Shown here in pieces: positions 38,401 through 44,486 of a stretch of DNA of 44,486 nucleotides. The position numbers and the translations under genes were made by a program. The notes under the pieces were generated by a model. That model saw nothing but the letters and a program-made list of their open reading frames with translations, was not told where the DNA came from and did not search any database. The stretch comes from an uncultured Prevotellaceae bacterium (GTDB taxonomy: Bacteria > Bacteroidota > Bacteroidia > Bacteroidales > UBA932): contig CAMVFZ010000017.1 in NCBI GenBank assembly GCA_947166905.1, positions 1 through 44,486 on the forward strand, in the 5' to 3' direction. Each line of letters opens with the position of its first letter. The first letter of the stretch is position 1.

Positions 38401-38754
38401 GTTCAGCCTGGTGACGAGCTTAAGACTACCATCCCTGTTATCGCATCCAAGATGCAGAACAGAAGGAATACCGACCTTGCTTATGCTTACAATGCTTACA
38501 ACTACTCTACCGAGCGTATCGCAAAGGGTGACTTCATCCGTCTTAAGGAAATCTCCCTCAGTTACGATCTCCCCAAGAAGTTTGTCAACAGCATCAAGCT
38601 TAACTCTCTGTCTCTCAAACTCCAGGCAACCAACCTCTTCCTGCTCTACGCAGACAAGAAGCTGAACGGCCAGGATCCTGAGTTCTTCAATACCGGTGGT
38701 GTGGCTATCCCTGTTCCTAAGCAGTTCACCCTCACCCTCAGAGTTGGTCTCTAA
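35422..38754 (+). CDS. SusC/RagA-type TonB-dependent outer-membrane transporter
   Basis: The 1110-aa precursor has a signal peptide ending AFAQ, then a carboxypeptidase-regulatory-like domain (~residues 27-95: VKGNVTAKADGLPIIGAYVQIEGTKLGTITDLDGNFTI), a TonB-box-like VVTGMQ near 108, and the plug (KIRVRGATSIYGSSKPLWVVDGVIM, then DILKDGSATSIYGARAMAGVIVITTKKG near 224-250). A ~22-strand barrel fills the rest and ends LTLRVGL. No STN domain is present, so signalling through an anti-sigma partner is unlikely. It pairs with the SusD gene 15 bp downstream. The substrate is unknown. Confidence 0.96.
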   Translation: MGKLKLFLTAVLVCLSAGFAFAQTKTVKGNVTAKADGLPIIGAYVQIEGTKLGTITDLDGNFTIPNVPASATYVLVTNMGNKDVRVPIAENLKIVMEDDAEVLESAVVTGMQKVDRRLFTGSAAKIDASAAKLDGIADVSRSLEGRVAGVSVQNVSGTFGTAPKIRVRGATSIYGSSKPLWVVDGVIMSDVIDVSADDLSSGDANTLISSAIAGLNSDDIESFDILKDGSATSIYGARAMAGVIVITTKKGRAGSAQINYTGEYTLRLKPSYSTFNIMNSQDQMSIYQELQQKGYLNYAETANDSDSGVYGKMYQLLSQYDATSGQFGLANTPEAKAAYLRAAEYRNTNWFNRLFTYNIQHNHSISMSGGTEKSNYYSSLSIMDDPGWSLQSKVQRFTANLNMTHKILPNLSLNMIANASYRKQRAPGTLGSSVDAVSGEVKRDFDINPYSYALNTSRALDPNEFYTRNYAPFNILHELDNNYMDFNITEFRVQSELSYKPFKSLELTALGAYKYNSTSNEHYILDDSNQAQAYRAMQTTTIRDNNSFLYDDPDNPYEFPVSVLPYGGIFQKTNFAMNGWDFRTTANFNKTFAEKHIVNVYGGMEVNSIERHSTWFRGWGMQYDMGEVANYYYRIFKKGSEEGTEYYTLGNTHERSAAFFANATYSYAGKYILNGTIRYEGTNKLGKSRSARWLPTWNISTAWNAHEEEFMKPLYPALSHLSLKASYSLTADRGPSWVDNSLIKILANTPWKPDSGLRESVLYIDGLANDDLTYEKKHELNIGLEAGFLDNRINFAADWYKRNNFDLIGVVNTQGLGGEVQKYGNVAEMKSNGYEISLSTTNIKTKDFSWATNFIYSHSHNEVTKLENTTRAIDLISGTGFTMEGYPVRALFSTKFQGLNEEGLPTFLDQDGNVSVSGIYFQTRMNDKQDWLQYSGSVDPTDVGSLGNTFQYKGLRLNVFVTYSFGNVIRLDPVFKNRYDDLNSMPKEFNNRWVQPGDELKTTIPVIASKMQNRRNTDLAYAYNAYNYSTERIAKGDFIRLKEISLSYDLPKKFVNSIKLNSLSLKLQATNLFLLYADKKLNGQDPEFFNTGGVAIPVPKQFTLTLRVGL

Positions 38755-38769
38755 AATTTGGAGGATTAT

Positions 38770-40386
38770 ATGAAAACATTCAAGATATTTTCAGCAGCAC
38801 TTTTCGCAGGACTTGTTCTTACATCTTGTGATAAGTTCCTTGACAAGAACCCGGACAACCGTGCTTCCCTTGACACTCCTGAAAAGGTAGTCAAGATTCT
38901 CGGTTCCGCTTACATGGAAAACGGATATCCGTTCATATGTGAGATGATGTCCGATAACTGTGACGAGTATAACGACAACAACCCTTATACCGGCCGCTTC
39001 CTTGAGCAGGTTTGGTACTGGAAAGACGTTACCGAGTCAAACAACGAGTCTCCTGAGAGATTCTGGAGTTCTGCTTACATGGCAATTGCCAATGCAAACG
39101 CCGCAATCGATGCAGTAGAGAACCTTGGCGGTCCTACTACCGCCCAGCTTTCACAGGCTCTTGGCGAGGCTCTCATGAGCCGTGCATTCCACCACTTCAT
39201 GCTGGTGAATGTATTTGCCAAGAACTACAACAAGACTACTTCTACTACAGATCCTGGCATTACCTACATGGTAGAGTCCGAGCACACCCTTTCTCCCCAG
39301 TATGAGCGTAACTCTGTCGCAGAGATTTACGAACTCATCGAGAAGGATATCGAGGCTGCTCTTCCCCTTGTAGGTGACGACAACCTTACTGTTCCTGCAT
39401 ATCACTTCACCCGCAGGGCCGCTTATGCTTTCGCAGCTAAGTTCTACCTGTTCTATGAGAAGTGGGATAAGGCTATCGAGTGCGCAAACGAGTGCCTTGG
39501 TTCAGCTCCCGAGACCCTTCTTCGTGACTACGTAGAGCCGGCTTCAAGCTTCGAATCAGTAGGTCGCCACTATATTGCCGCCGACCAGAAGTGCAATTTG
39601 CTTCTCTTCACCGCATTCTCCCAGATGGGTCCTACCTTCGGTGCTTACTATACCAACTCCAAGTATGCCCATGGCAAGTACCTTGCTACCAACGAGACAT
39701 CTAACAGAAGCAGATATCTTTGGGGTTCCGGTGCATGGAGGTCACGCGTAAGAACTTACAGCGGTACCAACCTTGACAAGACCCTGTTCTTCAGGCTCCC
39801 TTATCTGTTCGAGTACACAGACCCTGTTGCCGGTATCGGTTATTCACGTACTGTATATCCCAGCCTTACCACCGATGAGACCCTTCTCATTCGCGCAGAG
39901 GCAGAGATTATGCTTAACAAGGTTGACGCTGCAGTTGAAGACCTCAACACCTGGCTTCACAATATCAGCACCACAACCTATACTCTTACCGCAGCAAATA
40001 TCATCGCTTACGAAAAAGGCCTCAATTATGCTACCTGGAACGCTTCTACTCCTAAGAAGCACCTCAACCCTGGTTTCGATATCGGAGCAGAGGGCGAGGA
40101 CAAGGAATGCCTTATCCAGTTCCTTCTTGACTGCCGTCGTATAGAGACTCTGCAGATTGGCCTCCGCTGGTTTGATATCAAGCGTTATGGCATCGAAATC
40201 TGGAGACGCCAGATGAATGCATCCGGTACTCCCCAGACCCTCAAAGACGTTCTTACAAAGGACGATCCCAGACGTGCTGTTCAGATCCCTCAGAAGGTTG
40301 TTGACGCAGGTTACGAGCCTAACCCTCGTTCTGCCCAGACCTCAAAGGTAGAGACAGTTATTCTTGAAGAAGATGAAACCGAGTAA
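38770..40386 (+). CDS. SusD/RagB-type surface lipoprotein
   Basis: SusD proteins form the hinged lid on SusC and capture substrate. The 538-aa precursor has a lipobox (LTSC, Cys20) and begins mature as CDKFLDKNPDNRASL, the usual SusD opening. TPR-like helical parts include EALMSRAFHHFMLVNVFAKNY and DETLLIRAEAEIMLNKVDAAVEDLNTW, and the C-terminal region has RRIETLQIGLRWFDIKRYGIEIWRR. The ATG at 38770 is chosen over an in-frame TTG at 38758 because it starts the signal peptide and has GGAGG just upstream. Confidence 0.95.
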   Translation: MKTFKIFSAALFAGLVLTSCDKFLDKNPDNRASLDTPEKVVKILGSAYMENGYPFICEMMSDNCDEYNDNNPYTGRFLEQVWYWKDVTESNNESPERFWSSAYMAIANANAAIDAVENLGGPTTAQLSQALGEALMSRAFHHFMLVNVFAKNYNKTTSTTDPGITYMVESEHTLSPQYERNSVAEIYELIEKDIEAALPLVGDDNLTVPAYHFTRRAAYAFAAKFYLFYEKWDKAIECANECLGSAPETLLRDYVEPASSFESVGRHYIAADQKCNLLLFTAFSQMGPTFGAYYTNSKYAHGKYLATNETSNRSRYLWGSGAWRSRVRTYSGTNLDKTLFFRLPYLFEYTDPVAGIGYSRTVYPSLTTDETLLIRAEAEIMLNKVDAAVEDLNTWLHNISTTTYTLTAANIIAYEKGLNYATWNASTPKKHLNPGFDIGAEGEDKECLIQFLLDCRRIETLQIGLRWFDIKRYGIEIWRRQMNASGTPQTLKDVLTKDDPRRAVQIPQKVVDAGYEPNPRSAQTSKVETVILEEDETE

Positions 40387-40398
40387 TACAGTTTTGCT

Positions 40399-41289
40399 AT
40401 GAAAAGATTTGCTAAATATATTTTCACTGCATTTGCGGCTGTTGCACTGATGTCCTCTTGCGAGCAGGATAATCCTGATACCAGTATCAGCGTTATCACC
40501 CTTGACAAGGTAGACAAGACACCGTTTGATTATTGGCTTGAGGCTAATTATGTGAATCCTTATAACATTCAGTTCAAATATCGTTTCGAGCTGAACGAGT
40601 CCGATGTTAACTACTTCACCATCCCTGCAAAATACGATGATGCAGTTATCCTTGCACACCTTGTCAAATACCTTTGTATTGACACTTATGACGAGGTAGC
40701 AGGTATCGACTTCACCCGTGCATACTTCCCCAAGATGTTCTTCCTTATCGGAGAATGGGAGTACAGGAACAATGGTACTTATATCCTTGGTACAGCCGAG
40801 GGCGGTAAGAAGATTCTTCTTGCAGGCACCAACTACCTTAAGGGTTACATGACGTCTGCAGCCAACCTGAATCACTATTACATCAAGACCATCCACCATG
40901 AGTTCACCCACATTCTGAACCAGACACTCTCTTATCCTTCGGATTTCCGCGAGATTTCAGATGCCGATTACATTGCAGATGAGTGGAACAACAACACAAG
41001 TGGATATCTTACCCGCGGCTTCATTACCGCTTACGCTCAGCACTCTGACCGTGAGGACTTTGCCGAGATGCTTTCCGAGTACATTACCAACTCTGCAGAG
41101 ACTTGGAATACCTGGATAACAAACGCCGGTGACGCCGCTTCGATCATCAATGCCAAGCTTGACATTGTCCGTACTTATATGAAGCAGGCCTTCAATATTG
41201 ACATCGACAAACTCCGTGCAACTATCCTACGTCGTCAGGACGAGGTTATGGCTGGCAGAGTCGATCTTACTACTGTCGAGGTTAAATAA
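40399..41289 (+). CDS. Substrate import-associated zinc metallohydrolase lipoprotein (HExxH)
   Basis: The 296-aa precursor has a lipobox (MSSC, Cys21). The zinc motif is HHEFTHIL with His167-Glu168-His171; a likely third ligand is Glu219 or Glu223 in SDREDFAEMLSEYI, as in gluzincin-like enzymes. This matches the lipoprotein metallohydrolase family repeatedly found beside SusC/SusD pairs and DUF4302 genes. The real substrate is not known; trimming a peptide or peptide-bearing ligand at the cell surface is the simplest idea. It is 12 bp after susD and 14 bp before the DUF4302 gene. Confidence 0.9.
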   Translation: MKRFAKYIFTAFAAVALMSSCEQDNPDTSISVITLDKVDKTPFDYWLEANYVNPYNIQFKYRFELNESDVNYFTIPAKYDDAVILAHLVKYLCIDTYDEVAGIDFTRAYFPKMFFLIGEWEYRNNGTYILGTAEGGKKILLAGTNYLKGYMTSAANLNHYYIKTIHHEFTHILNQTLSYPSDFREISDADYIADEWNNNTSGYLTRGFITAYAQHSDREDFAEMLSEYITNSAETWNTWITNAGDAASIINAKLDIVRTYMKQAFNIDIDKLRATILRRQDEVMAGRVDLTTVEVK

Positions 41290-41303
41290 TCAGAACTTAG
41301 CTT

Positions 41304-42818
41304 ATGAAAAGAAATAATTTTATCAGCATTTTGGCAGTACTGACCCTCTCTGCCCTTACTCTGACTTCATGCTTGAAGGACGAGAAAGAGGTATTTGACG
41401 AGTCTCCTTCCACAAGGCTTCAGCAGACTCTGGAGAAGACTAAGACAATACTTGAGAGCCAGGCAAACGGCTGGGTTATGTATGTTTATCCCAAGGACCC
41501 CTCTACCGAGTCAATGCTCATGGGATACATCTATACCGTAAAGTTCCAGGATTCAAAGGTAACCGCACGCAGCCAGCGTGATAACGCAGGCCAGAAAGAG
41601 GAGACCTCATACTACAAGCTTACCAACGATGAGGGTCCGGTTCTTTCCTTCGATACCGGTAACAGCATCCTTCATTACTGGTCTACTCCGGGCGCTTCCT
41701 CTTCCCAGTATCAGGGACGTGGTGGTGACTATGAGTTCAACATCTTGGAAGCTACCAACGATCACGTAACCCTTATCGGTAAACGTTATCGTTGCATCGC
41801 AGAGCTTGTTCCTCTTCAGAAAGAGGCTTCTGAGTACATCGCAGACTGCCTTGCTGCAACTGTAGCACAGGATTCATACTTCGGTATCACATGCGGTGAT
41901 GTAAAGGGTCTTGCAGAGTTCTATGTAACCAGCACATACCAGGTTCTCTGGATTGGTTACAACGAGACTTCTGTAGGCGAGGACGGCGCAGAGGCCGTAG
42001 AGGAGAAAGAAATCATGGTTCCTTTCGTATACCTCCCGGACCGCATCCGTCTGTACGAGCCCATCGAGCTTGGTGGCCAGAAATTCCAGGAACTTGTAGT
42101 TGACCCCGTCAACATGACTGTTAACGTTCTTGACGGCCAGGGCGTAAGCTTCGGTCATCCTCACAGCTACCTTTCTGCAGACCAGATCGAGGGTAACTAT
42201 ACCCTTACCTACAATAAGAAGAGCGCCGATGACAACGAGGATGTCAGGACTATTGACGTATCCCTTGAGAGGATTGTTGACGGCGAAGGCAACGTTACCG
42301 GCTTCAAGATGAACGGTCTTAACGAGAACTGGGCTCCCGTACTCAGCTACGATGACTGGTGGGGCGAGCTCGACCTCAGGATCCAGAACCTTGGTCGCGT
42401 TACTACAAACCAGAACGGATATGTACGCCTTTGCTTCGCAGACCTTTCTTACTTCAACTGGACACTGACCTCCAATACATGGCCTTACAGTTCTACTACC
42501 AACTTCAGGTACAACGTATCAGGTACTTACTACAACAACTGCTACTATACCTGCACTTGGGACGAGAAAGATGCTGCCAAGCCTACAATCGGCATCAACT
42601 ACTGCGGTTATACCTACAGCAGCCGTCTTTACAACTCCTGGTATCTGAACTGCTACTCAACTGCTACCGGTACTACAAACCGTTACGCTCTTGATCTTAC
42701 TTCAGGTTGGGGCTTCAACATCCCCGGAACTGGTAAACCCGCTGCAGCTGGTGAAGAAGGTGCTGAAACAGAGTCTTCTGTAGTACTTCCTTACCCTTAC
42801 AGCATTACTAAAAAATAG
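41304..42818 (+). CDS. DUF4302 surface lipoprotein
   Basis: The 504-aa precursor has a lipobox (LTSC, Cys23) followed by LKDEKEVFDESPSTRLQQTLEKTKTILESQANGWVMYVYP, the DUF4302 opening. The acidic K-D-E next to the Cys resembles the Bacteroidota lipoprotein export signal, so surface exposure is likely. The rest is beta-rich, with a Tyr/Asn/Thr/Trp-rich C-terminal third (about residues 385-480) suited to ligand binding. The family is of unknown function and is typically seen in this kind of SusCD locus. Confidence 0.85.
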   Translation: MKRNNFISILAVLTLSALTLTSCLKDEKEVFDESPSTRLQQTLEKTKTILESQANGWVMYVYPKDPSTESMLMGYIYTVKFQDSKVTARSQRDNAGQKEETSYYKLTNDEGPVLSFDTGNSILHYWSTPGASSSQYQGRGGDYEFNILEATNDHVTLIGKRYRCIAELVPLQKEASEYIADCLAATVAQDSYFGITCGDVKGLAEFYVTSTYQVLWIGYNETSVGEDGAEAVEEKEIMVPFVYLPDRIRLYEPIELGGQKFQELVVDPVNMTVNVLDGQGVSFGHPHSYLSADQIEGNYTLTYNKKSADDNEDVRTIDVSLERIVDGEGNVTGFKMNGLNENWAPVLSYDDWWGELDLRIQNLGRVTTNQNGYVRLCFADLSYFNWTLTSNTWPYSSTTNFRYNVSGTYYNNCYYTCTWDEKDAAKPTIGINYCGYTYSSRLYNSWYLNCYSTATGTTNRYALDLTSGWGFNIPGTGKPAAAGEEGAETESSVVLPYPYSITKK

Positions 42819-42827
42819 TACTGACTT

Positions 42828-44396
42828 ATGAAGAAATTATTATACGTTTTCGCTACTGTACTCGCATTCTCAGCTTTCACTGCATGCGATGACGGAGAGG
42901 GTGATGTAATCGCATACGGAAACCAGGATCTGAAGGTTTTAAGCGCAGAACTCATCATGTCTCCTGACGGAGGTAGCAACACCATCGTTGTAGAGACCTC
43001 CGGAACAGTTACAGCAACCACAGACGCGCAGTGGCTTTCTCTCGCCGTTAACGGCAAGAACATTGTCGCTACCGCCGGCCCTTATTCTGGCAACGAAACT
43101 CGTTATGCCAAGGTTGATATCAAGTCCGGTTCAGAGACAACTAGCGTTACCCTGCAGCAGTTTGGTGTTGTAGTCAAGGGCTTCAACCCCGAGGACCTTA
43201 TGGTTGTCGGCGGTGGTGACACCTTCACCTTCCCCTTCGAGTCCAACGCTTCAATGACTGTTTTTGCCGATGTTGACTGGATTACAGCTACCGTAGAATC
43301 AGAGGAAGAGACTGGTACTTATATTAAGATTGTTGTCTCTGCCAACACTACTGTTGACGTTCGTACAGGTAACGTTAATTATTCTGCTGGCGCTTACAAC
43401 GGTGTAATTAAGGTTACCCAGGCTTCTTCTATGATTCGCACAAGCAACTGGACAGTTACCTACGAGGGTGTAACCAAGGTTGCTGGCGTTTCCAGCGATG
43501 ATATCCTTGTTACTGTTGGTGCAGAGGATACAGGTAAATATGCATTCGTGCTTGAGCCTAAGTCTGCCCAGACCGCATCCGGACTCGGTATTGTGGATTA
43601 TATCGCTACAGAGATTGTTGCAAAGGCAGCTCAGGGTTCTCTTTATACAACAACAGAGCACTTCTATCAGGCTCCTAAGCTTGCCAACGATACTTATGTA
43701 GCTTATGTCGTAGGTATCAAGGATGGCGGTGTTGCATCAGGATTCTATCAGTATCTTGAGTTCACTATCAACCGTGAGTCTACTCCTTACGAGAAGTTCC
43801 TCGGCAACTGGAGTGCACCTAGGGGCGATGGTAACACTGATATCTGGACTATCTATCCTGGCGTAGAGGACGAGAGCGTTTACATCGATGGTATCGGTGG
43901 CTCTTCTGCATCAGATTTCTGGGGTGATACAAATGCTATGGCATATGCAACCTTCACTTCATATGAGGGTTACAACTACCTCACAATCAAGGCTGGTCAG
44001 ATTATCTTCACCTTCGAGCATTCTTCTTACGGAACATGTAATGTTACCCTTCAGGGTACTATCCTTGAAGGAGGTGAAACTTACCGCGTAAACGGTGACT
44101 ACAATATCTGCGATATTCTCCTTACCAGTGATACTTCTGCTAAGGGTTATAGCTACGATATTGAGCTTACCGGTGGCGACAAGTACACTGTAAAGGGTAT
44201 GCGTTACTATGGTATTGTTAGTGCCGGTGGTTTGAGCTGGGGTTCAATCTATGAGCATATCGTTGCTGCAGATTACACCAAGGCTACAACCCAGTCTTCC
44301 GTTGCAGTTAACAAGGCCATTAGGTCCGAGATTCCTTTCGAGGTTAACACTGTTCCTGCCCTTGTAGCAGTAAAGACCGTTAAGTCTAACAGGTAA
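42828..44396 (+). CDS. BACON-domain surface lipoprotein, putative ligand-binding protein of the SusCD locus
   Basis: The 522-aa precursor has a lipobox (FTAC, Cys20) followed by DDGEGD, an acidic signal consistent with surface export. Two tandem BACON-like domains lie at about residues 30-110 (LIMSPDGGSNTIVVETSGTVTATTDAQWLSLAV...SVTLQQFG) and 118-195 (DTFTFPFESNASMTVFADVDWITATVESEEE...GVIKVTQ). A middle beta domain follows to ~320, and the C-terminal ~190 residues begin YEKFLGNWSAPRGDGNTDIWTI, possibly lipocalin-like. Its place after susCD suggests a surface ligand-binding role; its fold assignments past the BACON domains are tentative. Confidence 0.8.
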   Translation: MKKLLYVFATVLAFSAFTACDDGEGDVIAYGNQDLKVLSAELIMSPDGGSNTIVVETSGTVTATTDAQWLSLAVNGKNIVATAGPYSGNETRYAKVDIKSGSETTSVTLQQFGVVVKGFNPEDLMVVGGGDTFTFPFESNASMTVFADVDWITATVESEEETGTYIKIVVSANTTVDVRTGNVNYSAGAYNGVIKVTQASSMIRTSNWTVTYEGVTKVAGVSSDDILVTVGAEDTGKYAFVLEPKSAQTASGLGIVDYIATEIVAKAAQGSLYTTTEHFYQAPKLANDTYVAYVVGIKDGGVASGFYQYLEFTINRESTPYEKFLGNWSAPRGDGNTDIWTIYPGVEDESVYIDGIGGSSASDFWGDTNAMAYATFTSYEGYNYLTIKAGQIIFTFEHSSYGTCNVTLQGTILEGGETYRVNGDYNICDILLTSDTSAKGYSYDIELTGGDKYTVKGMRYYGIVSAGGLSWGSIYEHIVAADYTKATTQSSVAVNKAIRSEIPFEVNTVPALVAVKTVKSNR

Positions 44397-44431
44397 TACC
44401 TCTTACATATCAAAAAAAGGTGACCCAATTT

Positions 44432-44486
44432 TGACATGAACCCCGAAAGTTAGACAAAAAACTTTCGGGGTTTTGTTATGAAACAC
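44432..44486 (+). mobile_element. Possible left end of an IS3/IS150-type insertion sequence, cut by window edge
   Basis: TGACATGAACCCC followed by GAAAGTTAGACA resembles the TG...CCC..AAGTTxGACA ends of IS150-group elements. An ATG at 44478 (ATG AAA CAC, Met-Lys-His) could open orfA, but the window ends there. A related pattern, TGACCCAATTTTGACA, lies just upstream at 44422-44437. This rests on recall of terminal repeats and is not confirmed. Confidence 0.35.
44439..44474 (+). terminator. Strong hairpin after the SusCD locus
   Basis: AACCCCGAAAGTT (44439-44451) pairs perfectly with AACTTTCGGGGTT (44460-44472) around an 8-nt loop, with T's following. It could terminate the operon, but also resembles the terminal region of an IS3/IS150-type element. 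Confidence 0.7.

Overview
The window looks like a chromosomal segment of a gut-type Bacteroidales (Bacteroidota). The signs are: many promoters of the Bacteroidota form (-33 TTG/TTTG, about 19-20 bp, -7 TAnnTTTG), SusC/SusD outer-membrane import genes, an F-type ATP synthase operon in Bacteroidota order (beta and epsilon first), an S16 protein with a long Ala/Glu-rich tail, an SDR-type threonine dehydrogenase, and families common in this phylum (DUF1460, NamZ/DUF1343, peptidase M64, DUF4302, DUF5009). Genus cannot be settled from the sequence alone; a Rikenellaceae-like or 'Cryptobacteroides'-like lineage is only a guess. No phage, CRISPR array or complete IS was seen; a possible IS3/IS150-type end lies at the right edge.

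Layout. 1-608: partial tRNA-Gln and ispF on the minus strand. 661-6967: a tight plus-strand run (small membrane protein, mutL, rhomboid protease, membrane-anchored EEP phosphatase/nuclease, Sua5/TsaC, rsmE, DUF5009 acyltransferase). 7063-7888: a YfcE-type phosphoesterase and a monocistronic 68-aa lipoprotein. 7952-10308: an M64 metallopeptidase divergent from rsgA. 10391-10498: a probable small RNA. 10594-16922: guaB followed by an outer-membrane biogenesis set (SurA-like lipoprotein, SurA, OstA/LptA-like). 17019-18073: rpsP-rimM. 18063-23415 (minus): kbl, a flippase, a GH20 hexosaminidase and a DUF4465-like lipoprotein. 23524-24480: tdh, divergent from kbl, so both enzymes of threonine-to-glycine conversion share one promoter region.

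24575-24657 is tRNA-Leu(GAG). 24790-34914 may be one long transcription unit: a DUF1460 NlpC/P60-like amidase, enolase, atpDCBEFHAG, and the exo-muramidase NamZ, ending at a strong hairpin terminator. Peptidoglycan-active enzymes thus bracket enolase and the ATP synthase. tRNA-Ser(GGA) follows.

35422-44396 is a five-gene import locus: SusC, SusD, a HExxH zinc-peptidase lipoprotein, a DUF4302 lipoprotein and a BACON-domain lipoprotein. It has no glycoside hydrolase and no local regulator in the window. Its leader carries a candidate promoter and an inverted repeat. This is the least understood system here. A substrate such as a peptide, glycopeptide or metal-bound ligand fits better than an ordinary polysaccharide, but that is inference.
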